DNA of 64,000 bases from JASLDZ01 sp964242625 (GCA_964242625.1 CAXTAO010000005.1:1-64000), one strand, 5' to 3'; positions 45,423-53,852 are shown, numbered from the stretch's first letter. Numbers and translations are program-made. The notes: generated from the letters alone by a model not told the origin.

Positions 45423-46160
45423 ATGGAAAGCTTTGCAACGGTGGCGTCGGTCGCTGCGCCTTCAGCAGCAGCTCGGCGCCTCACACTGGTCCGTCTTTTA
45501 GTCTTCCTCGCCCTAGCGGCGCTCCTCCTCCCGGCGCTGTCGCCGAGCGCGGTGGTCGGGCGTGGGGTGGTGATCAAGGCCCTGTTCGTCGGACGCATCG
45601 TCCTGCTGGTGGCCGCTGCAACATGGTTCTTGCACCTGCAGGGCGCGGGGTGGTCCGCGACCGGGCTACGTCGAGCATCCTGGTGGCGGGTGCTGCTGGC
45701 CGTTCCGCTCGGCCTCGTGCTCAGCGCCGTCTGCGTCGGGGCTGTCGGCACTGCGCTGCGCGGGGTCGGCGTCAGGGCGGCGGATTACGCCATGTTCGAA
45801 CCGCTTCGAGGCAATCTCGGCGAGTACCTGTTTTGGGCGCTCCCGGTGACCTTGGGAACCGCGGCGATCGGCGAGGAGCTGCTGTTCCGCGGGTTCGTCC
45901 TTGGATCCATCGAGACGGTCCTAGGCGGCCCCAGAAGATCGGCGACTGGATCGGCCGTCATCCTGCAAGCTGTCATTTTCGGCGCGCTGCACCTCTACCA
46001 AGGCCCCGGAGGCGCCGCGACGGCGGCCACCATAGGTCTCGTCTTGGGGCTTGTCTGGCTCCTTACCGGTCGCAACCTGTGGGCCGGGATCGCCATCCAT
46101 GGCCTGCTCGATCTCAGCGCGATGACGGCGATCTACCTCGCCGCCTTACCCCACAACTAG
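45423..46160 (+). CDS. CPBP-family intramembrane metalloprotease
   Basis: A 245-aa polytopic protein with the Rce1/CPBP motif EELLFRGFVLG followed by the histidines in FGALHLYQG and IAIHGLLDLSA that complete the intramembrane active site. About seven hydrophobic segments. ATG 45423 follows AGAGGGGAC. Bacterial members have been tied to bacteriocin maturation or immunity, but no such genes are adjacent. Confidence 0.88.
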   Translation: MESFATVASVAAPSAAARRLTLVRLLVFLALAALLLPALSPSAVVGRGVVIKALFVGRIVLLVAAATWFLHLQGAGWSATGLRRASWWRVLLAVPLGLVLSAVCVGAVGTALRGVGVRAADYAMFEPLRGNLGEYLFWALPVTLGTAAIGEELLFRGFVLGSIETVLGGPRRSATGSAVILQAVIFGALHLYQGPGGAATAATIGLVLGLVWLLTGRNLWAGIAIHGLLDLSAMTAIYLAALPHN

Positions 46161-46280
46161 AGTGCCGCCGCCATGAGCGACAGGACGCTTACCACTAATG
46201 CCTCCGGGCTCTATCCCAACCCAACGTTCAAAGAGGCTGTTCACGCCGGGGGCTGAGCGGGAGGCCTGAATGGCTGTTAC

Positions 46281-46325
46281 GCGCCTGGAGCGGACTTCGG
46301 AGCCACCCCGAAAAGCAGACGTGTC
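46281..46325 (+). repeat. Dispersed 44-bp intergenic repeat
   Basis: Reads GCGCCTGGAGCGGACTTCGG, AGCCACC, then CCGAAAAGCAGACGTGTC, about 120 bp after the CPBP gene and ~20 bp before the truncated DUF6582-like gene. Confidence 0.5.
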
Positions 46326-46345
46326 TCAGTCAGGAGGAGCGTCAC

Positions 46346-46441
46346 ATGGCCAAGCTCGACAGCGAAGCGCGAGAGTCCCTGACGGATCGCCAGTTCGCCT
46401 TTCCGAAAGATCCTAATGAGCCTCTTGAGGGCGCCAACCAC
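46346..46441 (+). pseudogene. DUF6582-like gene, truncated after ~32 codons
   Basis: MAKLDSEARESLTDRQFAFPKDPNEPLEGANH matches the start of DUF6582-type small proteins and has a good ribosome site (AGGAG). The expected continuation (His-Val-Arg-Asn...) is absent; the frame runs on into unrelated residues to 46594. The break marks a junction: the sequence beyond (46441-46651) carries an open +frame of unknown nature and leads into the ATPase operon. Confidence 0.6.
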
Positions 46442-46651
46442 GGGACGGGTGGGACGCAGCGACTGCTGCTTTGTTCAGACCGAAGAGGACACAAAGTCCG
46501 TGATCGACTGCCTGGAAGGGGGCGCGCTGTTGATCGCCTCCCATCAAGCTGCGCAGGCGGGCGGCGGACTCAGACGGTTGCAGGAGCGCCGTAGTCGGAT
46601 CGGTCGGCAATCCACCTTACTTCGGCGCGGGCCTCCGCTAAATCCAGGCTC

Positions 46652-48808
46652 GTGACCCTTTCCGATGACCTGCCGATCGGCGACCCAACACAGGACCGCT
46701 ACGGCCTGGACGCTTTCGCCGCGGCCCTCGCCGAGAGCATCTGGAGCTTATCGGCGCCCTCCGGGACAGTCCTTGCGGTCAACGGATCCTGGGGTTCCGG
46801 CAAGCGCAGCGCGATCAACTTGATCAAGCACCACCTGCAGGCCAAGGTCGCTCATAATCAATTGGTCGTGGTCCCCTTCAATCCGTGGTGGTTTCCAGGC
46901 TCGGACGCTCTGACGCTCGCGTTTTTCCGCGAGCTGAACGCCGCCGTAAGGCCGTCTCTCCCGGCCAGGCTGCGCAGATCTCTGGCGTGGCTTGGGCAGG
47001 GCGTATCGGCCACCGGCGCAGTCGCGGGAGCGCTGGCCAACCTGGGGGTGCCCGGCTTGGGAAAGGTCATCTCCGAGGCTGCGGGCGCGCTTGGCAAGGC
47101 GACTCGATTAGACCGCAGCCTTGAAGCCGAGCACCGCGAGGTCTCGAACGCGCTCGCCAGGCAGAGTAAGCGTTTCCTGGTCATCATCGACGACATGGAC
47201 CGTCTCAACCCGGATGACGCTCTAACGGTATTCCGCTTGGTAAAGTCCGTTGGACGCCTGCCCAAGGTGATTTATCTCCTCGCCTTCGATCGACAGATCG
47301 CCGAGCGCATCGTCACCGAGCGGTTTCCGTCGGAAGGCGCAAGCTATCTCGAGAAGATCGTGCAGGGCGTGTTCGAGTTGCCGCCGCCGCCGCGCGACGT
47401 CCTGCGCCAGCAATGCGCCGAAGCAGCGTTCCGAGTGATGGGGGAGCCGGAGCGGCGGAAGACGACGCGGTTCTGGAACGTTTTCCACGACGTCGTCAGC
47501 CCGACACTCAACACGCCGCGCGACGTCATCCGTCTCTCAAACCAACTCTCGGCCACCTGGCCGGCCGTCGCCGGCGAGGTCGACCGGGCTGATTTCCTGG
47601 CCATAACCGCCCTCCAGTTGGCCGAGCCCGTCATCTACGCGGCCGTGCGATCCCACGGCGAAGAGCTCTGCGGGACCCAGCGCGCCGATGCGCGCCGTCA
47701 AGCTGATCTCCAAGCGCAGTACGACACGCTTCTCCGCCTGGCGGACCGGTCTGAGCGGGACCAGCGACGGCTGCGGATCGGCCTTCGCCGGCTCTTTCCC
47801 CAGCTCGACGCCATCTATGGCAACACGTTCCACGGAGGCGAACACTGGCGTCGAGATAGGCTGCTCGCATCTTCCCTTCACTTCCCGCTTTACTTCGCTT
47901 TCTCGCTCTCAAACGAGCTGCTGCCGGCTCAGCTGGTCACCGAGGTGATCGCCCGAGCCGACGACCGAGCCCACGTGCAGACGGTGTTCGAGGGGCTGCT
48001 CGCCCGACGGCGTCGTTCGGGCGAGACCCAGGCAAGCCTTTTGCTCGAGGAGCTGACGCTCTTTGCAAGCGATGTTTCCGCCGAAAAGATTTGTGCCCTG
48101 ACCACCGCCCTCGTCGAAATCGCGGACAGGTTGAACGTTGACGCGGATGCCCAGAAGGGCTTTGCCGGCATGGGGAACAACAATCTCCGCCTGCACTGGC
48201 TCTGCAATGCCCTTGTGACCGACCGCTTCCCAGAAGCCGAGCGCGGCGACATCTATAAAGCGGCCTTGGAGGAGGCGTCAGTCCATTGGGCGGTCGGTTT
48301 CGCTGAACGGTGCCTGGCGGACTCTCGGCCGGAAGAGGACGGCCGCGATCGCGGCGAGCCCATCGTCGCCCAGGATCTCGCGGAAGCCTTCCGGACGATG
48401 GCGCTGGATAAGCTTCGGAGATGCGCGGCGGACGGCGCGCTGATCGCTCATCCGCGCCTCTCCTCACTCCTGTTCGCCTGGGAGAGGCTGGCCCAGGCGG
48501 GCTCCACCGAAGTGCGAGCCTGGACGGACAAGGCCCTCGACGAAGATGCGTTCGTCCTGGCGATGGCCCGCCAGATGCCCTCGACAGCGTGGGGCTTCGC
48601 CATGGGCCTCGATGAGATGGGCGACCGGATCCAGCAGCCTGACGTCAGGGTGGACGCCCAGATCTACGCCGACCTGCTCAACGTCGAGCGACTGCAGACG
48701 AGGATGCGGGCCCTGATCGATGGCGAGTGCCTCGTCGAAGCGGATCGTGCGCTCCTCAACGAGTTCCTGGCGCTTCCCCGCGGACCCCATGGGCGAAATC
48801 TCCCATGA
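46652..48808 (+). CDS. KAP-type P-loop ATPase, first gene of a three-gene operon
   Basis: A 718-aa protein with an N-terminal KAP NTPase domain. Walker A is GSWGSGKRS (residues 45-53), followed by FNPWW (76-80), a hydrophobic hairpin-like stretch (about 112-146) and Walker B FLVIIDDMDRL (175-185), then VIYLLAFDRQIA, all typical of KAP proteins. The residue after GK, normally Ser/Thr for magnesium, is Arg. The C-terminal ~350 residues are helical with no recognised domain. The start is GTG 46652. KAP proteins include the phage-exclusion protein PifA. Its stop overlaps the next gene by 4 bp (ATGA). Confidence 0.85.
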   Translation: MTLSDDLPIGDPTQDRYGLDAFAAALAESIWSLSAPSGTVLAVNGSWGSGKRSAINLIKHHLQAKVAHNQLVVVPFNPWWFPGSDALTLAFFRELNAAVRPSLPARLRRSLAWLGQGVSATGAVAGALANLGVPGLGKVISEAAGALGKATRLDRSLEAEHREVSNALARQSKRFLVIIDDMDRLNPDDALTVFRLVKSVGRLPKVIYLLAFDRQIAERIVTERFPSEGASYLEKIVQGVFELPPPPRDVLRQQCAEAAFRVMGEPERRKTTRFWNVFHDVVSPTLNTPRDVIRLSNQLSATWPAVAGEVDRADFLAITALQLAEPVIYAAVRSHGEELCGTQRADARRQADLQAQYDTLLRLADRSERDQRRLRIGLRRLFPQLDAIYGNTFHGGEHWRRDRLLASSLHFPLYFAFSLSNELLPAQLVTEVIARADDRAHVQTVFEGLLARRRRSGETQASLLLEELTLFASDVSAEKICALTTALVEIADRLNVDADAQKGFAGMGNNNLRLHWLCNALVTDRFPEAERGDIYKAALEEASVHWAVGFAERCLADSRPEEDGRDRGEPIVAQDLAEAFRTMALDKLRRCAADGALIAHPRLSSLLFAWERLAQAGSTEVRAWTDKALDEDAFVLAMARQMPSTAWGFAMGLDEMGDRIQQPDVRVDAQIYADLLNVERLQTRMRALIDGECLVEADRALLNEFLALPRGPHGRNLP

Positions 48809-49251
48809 GGACGACGGATCGTCGAGCTTCGATAGCGCGGCTGCCGCCCTCTCCTTACCGAGGCTCGCCCAAGCACAAGAATCGGCCGGCGCGCGGCCGC
48901 AAGGGCACTATGTGCCCGGAGTGGACCCACGCCGCCCAGAACCGGGGTCTTGGGAACGACGTCTTCGAACACCCCTGGATAGAGACGGTCGCCCATGCCC
49001 TGTTCGCGCGCGCCGAGGAGTCGACCTCGGAGCCCGGGCGGCGGTTTGCGACGGAACGCGGCATCGCATTCGAGGCGAAATCCAGTGCGGACGGGACCTG
49101 GCACGGGCATCCTGTACCCTGGGAGGAGGTGCCGGACGATCTCGTCGATCGCTGGCGCGCCATGGGCGTGGTCTCCGGTCGTGACCTGCAACGCTATCTA
49201 TCCAAGGCTAAGAGCGACTATAGGTGGCCACTGGAAAGCGATGACGACTGA
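48805..49251 (+). CDS. Unrecognised 148-aa protein, middle gene of the ATPase-peptidase operon
   Basis: I do not recognise a family. It starts at ATG 48805 within the ATPase stop codon and overlaps the third gene by 11 bp, so it is real and co-translated. The N-terminus is strongly basic (RRASIARLPPSPYRGSPKHKNRPARGRKGT), suggesting nucleic-acid or polyanion contact; the C-terminal half is acidic with helical segments (VPDDLVDRWRAMGVVSGRDLQRYLSKAKSDY). No membrane segment. A helix-turn-helix in the C-terminal part is possible but unproven. Confidence 0.75.
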   Translation: MRTTDRRASIARLPPSPYRGSPKHKNRPARGRKGTMCPEWTHAAQNRGLGNDVFEHPWIETVAHALFARAEESTSEPGRRFATERGIAFEAKSSADGTWHGHPVPWEEVPDDLVDRWRAMGVVSGRDLQRYLSKAKSDYRWPLESDDD

Positions 49252-50743
49252 CTGGGCCACCTTCGGCGATCCAACGCACTTCGAACTCGGCGTGCGTTGG
49301 CGAAACGATTCGGAGCCGCGCGCGCGGCGACCGAAGGGTTACGGCTGGTCGATCGGAGACCTTCGGATCACCGTCGCAGGACGCCAAGTCACCCGCAACC
49401 GACGCGGCGCCGCAGCTCAGTCCTACGTCAGCTGGTACGTCTTTCCCGTCTGCGCTTGGATTGCAGAGAACTGGATAGAACTCCTCCACGAAGAGGATTT
49501 CGCCTGGCCGAAGACGACTTCGCTTCCGGCCGCGGCGGCGTGCTCGGACGCCCTGCAGCAATGGATCGATGCGGACCAGCCGCAGGGTCGGACGTTCTAT
49601 AAAAATGCGCGGGCCTGGTATCGGCGGCACGCGCTGCGGGCGGGAGCAGAAGGAGGTTTGTTCCCAGATCTCTATCTTCGGCGCCTTCTCGACACCATCG
49701 AGCTGTCGTGGACAGGCTCGCGCCCGCCGTTCGCGGGCGACGACTTTGCCTTCATGGACGAACCCGGCGCGGCCTATCTCCCGGTGACAGCCGTGGCTCG
49801 GCCACTGTGGGACCTGCTCGAGTGGTGCGTCTCCTCCGCGCCGGTCAGTCTGGAAGCGGACGTCAAAGCCGTTGCCGGATTGAAGACGGTTGTCGATAAG
49901 CTTCGTGAGCTGCCCGTCGAGCGGTTGGACGAGGCCTACGCTGGCTCGACCGTGCTCAGCTTCGCGCGAGCCGTTCTTGATCGGTCGGACGCGCGCGAGG
50001 CCATGACGGACACCCTCGTGCAAGGCGCGCCGGCAATCGCTCAGTTCTCACCGGCTGTGGCCATGTTCGGCGGGGTGTCGCCCTCCCTGGGCGAAGCGGA
50101 CGTGCGAGCTCTCTCCGAGCTTTTAGTCGGCGCTTGGGGCGGGAGCGAACGGACCTCGCTGGGAGCGCTTGTGGAGGATGCGGGGTTCCCGGCCGCCCGC
50201 GCGCCCTATCTCGACGGCCAGCGTCTCGCCCTAAACCTCATCGAGGACCTCAAGCTCGCCGACGAAGAAAGCTGGATCGACGTACGCGCCGTAGTCGACC
50301 ATCTCGGCATTCGCGTGCTGAGCGAGGCGCTCGAGACCGACGGCATCCGCGGCGTGGCCCTCGCCGGAGACGGACTGGCTCCAACCATCCTCGTCAATCT
50401 CGCCAGCCCCTACAACTCGGCGGAGGAAGGACGGCGCTTCTCCATAGCGCACGAGCTCTGTCATATTGTGTATGATCGAAGTCACGCGCGCCGGGTCGCG
50501 GTGAGCAGCGGACCATGGGCCCCGGCCAGCGTGGAGAAGCGCGCAAATGCGTTCGCGGCGATGCTGCTAATGCCGCCGAAGCTCGTCGCTGAAGCCTTGC
50601 CACATGGCAGAGTGGACCGCGAGGCGCTCGCCCAAGCGGCCGCAGCGCTCCGTGTCAGCGAACACGCGCTTTCTGAGCACGCCTACAACATCGGGCTAAT
50701 CGACGAGAGCTTACGAGAACGGCTCCGAGCAGCCCGTCACTGA
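49241..50743 (+). CDS. Protein with C-terminal ImmA/IrrE-like metallopeptidase domain, third gene of operon
   Basis: 500 aa. The C-terminal ~150 residues form an ImmA/IrrE (COG2856) domain: DVRAVVDHLGIRVLSEAL, PTILVNLASPYNSAEEGRRFSIAHELCHIVYD with zinc ligands His404 and His408 and catalytic Glu405, and EKRANAFAAMLLMP with the third ligand. The N-terminal ~350 residues (YGWSIGDLRITVAG, SYVSWYVFPVCAWIAENW, LWDLLEWCVSSAP) are unrecognised. ATG 49241 overlaps the preceding gene by 11 bp. ImmA/IrrE peptidases cleave repressors; here the peptidase may gate or execute an ATPase-linked response (inference). Confidence 0.85.
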   Translation: MTTDWATFGDPTHFELGVRWRNDSEPRARRPKGYGWSIGDLRITVAGRQVTRNRRGAAAQSYVSWYVFPVCAWIAENWIELLHEEDFAWPKTTSLPAAAACSDALQQWIDADQPQGRTFYKNARAWYRRHALRAGAEGGLFPDLYLRRLLDTIELSWTGSRPPFAGDDFAFMDEPGAAYLPVTAVARPLWDLLEWCVSSAPVSLEADVKAVAGLKTVVDKLRELPVERLDEAYAGSTVLSFARAVLDRSDAREAMTDTLVQGAPAIAQFSPAVAMFGGVSPSLGEADVRALSELLVGAWGGSERTSLGALVEDAGFPAARAPYLDGQRLALNLIEDLKLADEESWIDVRAVVDHLGIRVLSEALETDGIRGVALAGDGLAPTILVNLASPYNSAEEGRRFSIAHELCHIVYDRSHARRVAVSSGPWAPASVEKRANAFAAMLLMPPKLVAEALPHGRVDREALAQAAAALRVSEHALSEHAYNIGLIDESLRERLRAARH

Positions 50744-50810
50744 CGTGTGCCCTGGACATTCATTGCTCGATTCCTTCTGCGGCCTGAGCGGCGCGGCCAA
50801 GGTTGAGAGG

Positions 50811-50838
50811 GCGCCAGGAACGGACATCCGGGTCCGTG
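50811..50838 (+). repeat. Dispersed repeat, first half
   Basis: Reads GCGCCAGGAACGGACATCCG, then diverges. It begins 68 bp after the peptidase gene stop and abuts the IS1595-type fragment. Confidence 0.5.
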
Positions 50839-50874
50839 CGCCTTCCGGACGTCGGCGACGAAAGCGGGGAGGTC

Positions 50875-51225
50875 CGTGAGGCGTTCCTGATGAGCGACGA
50901 TGCTCACCGCTATACGCAGCTCGGCTGGAATTTCGCTCGGCATGGCGTCGTGAACCACCGCGCTGAGGAGTACGTCTCTGTCGCCAATCCCACGATCCAT
51001 ACCAACACGGTCGAGGGCTTCTACAGCATGATAAAGCGCGGCATGCGTGGCGTGTACCAGCACTGCCGCGCCCACCACCTGCACCGCTACGTCGCCGAGT
51101 TCGATTTCCGCTACACGAATCGCGCAATGACCGGCTGCAACGACAATGACCGCGCAGCACGCTGTATTGCCGCGCTGTGGGCAAGCGCCTCACCTATCGG
51201 CGGCCTTGAGGGCGGCGCTCCTTCG
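50875..51225 (+). pseudogene. IS1595-type (ISXO2-like) transposase, C-terminal fragment
   Basis: LMSDDAHRYTQLGWNFARHGVVNHRAEEYV, HTNTVEGFYSMIKRGMRGVYQHC and HLHRYVAEFDFRYTNRA are the C-terminal catalytic part of ISXO2-like transposases. The N-terminal half is absent, and the final GKRLTYRRP is shifted out of frame at about 51170. The fragment is inactive and marks a past insertion at the right side of the ATPase-peptidase operon. Confidence 0.85.
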
Positions 51226-51350
51226 GGCTGCACGAGGCCGCCGTTGCGTAAGCGCAACCAGCGCTGGCGCACAAAGCATTAAGAGCTCATTTAGGAGTGC
51301 GACAACGTGTCGGCGGACTCGACTCGGCGAGTCACCGCAGCATGGCGAGT

Positions 51351-51384
51351 GAGACCTGGAAGGGGCCAAATCCTTCCAGGTCTC
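51351..51384. other. Strong hairpin (13-bp perfect stem)
   Basis: Arms GAGACCTGGAAGG (51351-51363) and CCTTCCAGGTCTC (51372-51384) are perfectly complementary around an 8-nt loop. No T-run follows on either strand. It lies 107 bp upstream of the small gene at 51492; an RNA-level regulatory structure or attenuated terminator is possible. Confidence 0.6.
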
Positions 51385-51491
51385 GTCAACCGCCGTGCCT
51401 GGCGGCCACCTCGTGAGGTCCCGAATCTTCCCTGAATCGGAGCCTCTGGTCAATCGGCACGGCTTTACCTGCCCCAAGGAGAGGCAACGCC

Positions 51492-51725
51492 GTGGCTGCT
51501 TACAAGTATCAGAACATCCTTTCTTACGACCCAGGGGAGATGTTCGACCGAGAGTGGGAACTTAGCGTTCCCGCGCCTCTCTCAGCTATTTACCGCTGTA
51601 CGGGGTGCGGTCGTGAGGCCGTGTCAACACGGGGTCACCCCCTGCCTCCCCAGAATCACCATCAGCACTCTATAGGCCAGCCTCCGATTGCTTGGCAGCC
51701 AGTGGTGATGTCGACGCACGCCTAG
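51492..51725 (+). CDS. Small conserved-looking hypothetical protein with CxxC
   Basis: A 77-aa protein. A GTG start follows a strong ribosome site (AGGAGAGG). The CTGCGREAVSTRGHPLPPQNHHQH segment contains a CxxC pair and a His cluster that could bind a metal, like small zinc-ribbon proteins. The gene is followed 9 bp later by an intrinsic terminator, so it is a complete monocistronic unit. Function unknown. Confidence 0.7.
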   Translation: MAAYKYQNILSYDPGEMFDREWELSVPAPLSAIYRCTGCGREAVSTRGHPLPPQNHHQHSIGQPPIAWQPVVMSTHA

Positions 51726-51733
51726 CAGCGTGT

Positions 51734-51767
51734 GAGGGCGCGGGCTTCGGCTCGCGCCCTCTCTTTT
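51734..51767 (+). terminator. Intrinsic terminator with UUCG tetraloop
   Basis: A 12-bp stem (GAGGGCGCGGGC with GCTCGCGCCCTC, one G-U pair) closed by TTCG and followed by TCTTTTC. It lies 9 bp after the 77-aa gene. This is the clearest Rho-independent terminator in the window. Confidence 0.85.
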
Positions 51768-51844
51768 CATGCGGCTGGGGCGGGGTGGCGAGCATCCGCT
51801 TCAGCGTGTCGTCGCGGCTCTGAGCCGTTTCTTCGTCGGACATG

Positions 51845-52123
51845 TCAGAAGCCTATGATCCCGCCTAGAGAAGCTTTCTTCGGGTCTATGCTCAAGGTTG
51901 AACGGGCCAGGCAGCACGCCGCCGCCATTGCTACGCTACAGCAAGCCTTGGCGATTGCTTTTGGATCACCCCTTCTTGCGCCGTCGCATATCTTGAGGCG
52001 CACAGCTTCTCCCACTGTCACCAGCTTGGTGATACCGTTCAGCGTCACTTCGACCTTAGGCTCGCTGACACCTTGACGCTTCGGAGGCGTAGGATGGCTT
52101 ACACCGCCAGACCAGCGGCCCAT
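51845..52123 (-). CDS. DUF5681-like small protein
   Basis: A 92-aa protein beginning one base after the methyltransferase stop (TGA-ATG). VEVTLNGITKLVTVGEAVRLKICDGARRGDPKAIAKAC matches the helical C-terminal part of DUF5681-type phage/ICE proteins; the usual glycine/lysine-rich N-terminal part is short. Such genes often follow ParB-methyltransferase genes in prophages. Function unknown. Confidence 0.65.
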   Translation of the reverse strand: MGRWSGGVSHPTPPKRQGVSEPKVEVTLNGITKLVTVGEAVRLKICDGARRGDPKAIAKACCSVAMAAACCLARSTLSIDPKKASLGGIIGF

Positions 52124-53361
52124 TCAAGCGGTCTCCAACCTAGGGGCGTGGCCGGTCATCGCACTCCAACGCTCGAGCGCGACCTCCACGTAAGCCGGCT
52201 CAAGCTCGACGCCACGACACCGTCGTCCTACCCGCTCGGCAGCCAAGAGCGTGGTGCCTGAGCCCATGAAGGTGTCCAACACGACCTGGCCCCGCTTGGT
52301 CACGTCCTGTATAGCGTCGGCCACCAGACTAACCGGCTTGACCGTTGCGTGAAGTTTTAGGTCCTCGCGACGCGTGCCGTTGAAGGTGTTGACCGAGGGA
52401 TAGTCCCACACATTAGTCCGGTTACGTCCATGTCGGCCCAGATTCACGGCGTTGAAGTTGGCGACGTCGCCAACGCGAAAAACGTAGATGAGTTCATGTT
52501 TCGAGCGATACAACGCGCCCATTCCCGCGTTTGACTTGTTCCAGACGCAAATGTTGATGAGCTTGCCGTAGAGCGCCTCGCCGACTCGCGCGAGATCAGC
52601 CCCGTGGCGCCAATCCATGCAGACGAAGTGGACGGCGCCCGGCCGAGAGACGGCGACGGCAGCGCCAAGACTCTCCTGCAAAAAGAGGTCGAATGCGTCC
52701 TTCGACATCTCGCCTGAAGCCATGGCGAACTCGCCATGCTGCGAATCTACGTTGGCGTGCCCCTTGATGCGCACGTTGTAGGGCGCGTCCAGGAACGCTG
52801 CGTCCGCCATGTCCCCGCCCATGACGCGCTGGACAAAGCCGCCATCTCGGGAGTCACCGCACCCCAGGCGGTGGTCGCCTAAGGTGTACACGTCGCCGAT
52901 CTTAACCTTTGGCTTTGGCTTGGTCGCCGGCACCGCTTCGTCATCTTGGTCATTGAGGCTCGCCAGACGGATGTCGACCTCGGCCACGCTGAAGCCGATG
53001 GCGTCGAAGTCGAAGACTCCAACTTCGGCACTGAGTGCGGCTAACTCCACCTTAAGGAGATCGTTGTCCCAGCCGCTGTTGAGCGCGATCTTGTTGTCGG
53101 CCAGCCGCAAGGCTCGCCGCTGAGTTGCGTCAAGGTGAGAAAGGCGGATCGTTGGGACCTCAGCCATCCCACACGCCTTGGCCGCGAGGAGCCGTCCGTG
53201 GCCGGCGATGATGACGTCGTCTTGGTCAATCAGGATCGGACTGACGAAGCCATGCGCGTCGATGCTTTTGCGCAACTGCGCGCGATTTGTGCGCGAGGAT
53301 GAGACCGGGCGCTGCCTGGCTCAGGCTTGATCCTGTCAGCCCGTAGATACTCGACCCTCAA
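52124..53361 (-). pseudogene. ParB-domain DNA (N6/N4) methyltransferase, 5' frameshift
   Basis: A ParB-like N-terminal domain (HGFVSPILIDQDDVIIAGHGRLLAAKACGMAEVPTI) joined to an N6_N4_Mtase domain with SAM motif DTFMGSGTTLLAAERVGR and a target motif FLDAPYNV, where DPPY would be expected. Upstream of ~53284 the true N-terminus (VEYLRADRIKPEPGSARSHPRAQIA, TTG 53361) lies in another frame. Dropping two bases from the GCGCGCG run at 53278-53284 restores AQIAQLRKSIDAHGF. The rest (380+ codons) is open. It resembles phage or ICE orphan methyltransferases. Confidence 0.7.
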
Positions 53362-53515
53362 GTCAAGGCGAGATGGATCGGCACTACTCGAGGCGAGTCC
53401 ACACTCATCATACCCTCTACCGATCCGATCTCAAATCGAGGCAGAAGGCTGTCTCTCATGAAAGCGAATCCTTAGTCAAGAGCGCGCGAGGCTGTCGCCC
53501 GTCGATTGTTGACAT

Positions 53516-53683
53516 ATGACCATTCTAATTACTTATTCAACAATCAACACTGGCGACATAACGATGGAAAGTAAGGCGTCAACCAACATACAGGCGATCC
53601 TACTGCTATCCAACGCTGGCAAGATAACAATGCAAGCTACGGCTTCGACCAACACGAACACGACGCTACTACTCCCACAGTAA
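53516..53683 (+). CDS. Possible 55-aa protein with two 22-residue repeats
   Basis: ATG 53516 to TAA 53681-53683. The protein has two tandem units, INTGDITMESKASTNIQAILLL and SNAGKITMQATASTNTNTTLLL in outline, encoded by a 66-bp tandem duplication with roughly 70% identity. G-x-I-T-M-x-S/A resembles beta-helix repeats of phage spike proteins. No ribosome site is evident; it may be a fragment. Confidence 0.3.
   Translation: MTILITYSTINTGDITMESKASTNIQAILLLSNAGKITMQATASTNTNTTLLLPQ
53545..53676 (+). repeat. 66-bp tandem direct repeat (two units)
   Basis: Units start at 53545 (CAACACTGGCGACATAACG) and 53611 (CAACGCTGGCAAGATAACA). The period is a multiple of three and the units stay in one open frame. 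Confidence 0.6.
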
Positions 53684-53801
53684 CGCCAAACCACGCCAAC
53701 TACCGGCAGCAAGGGCCCAATGCGCCGGGCACCGGTCCTAACCGCCCGTGGTCCGCGAGCGCAGGGCAGCGTGATGGCCGCAATCAACGTCCCCTAAGAA
53801 A

Positions 53802-53852
53802 TCCCTGCTGTGCTCCGGAATTTCCCTGCTGCCGCCTGCAAAACTCCCTGCT
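53802..53852 (+). repeat. Three TCCCTGCT blocks at 21-22-nt spacing
   Basis: TCCCTGCT at 53802, 53823 and 53845, all in the same orientation and two helical turns apart. They may be an iteron-like protein-binding array or a short degenerate tandem repeat. Confidence 0.4.

Noticed and set aside
53533..53787. Minus-strand hydrophobic open frame of 84 codons
   Set aside because: It is the antisense of the tandem repeat; hydrophobicity follows from Thr/Asn-rich codons on the other strand.
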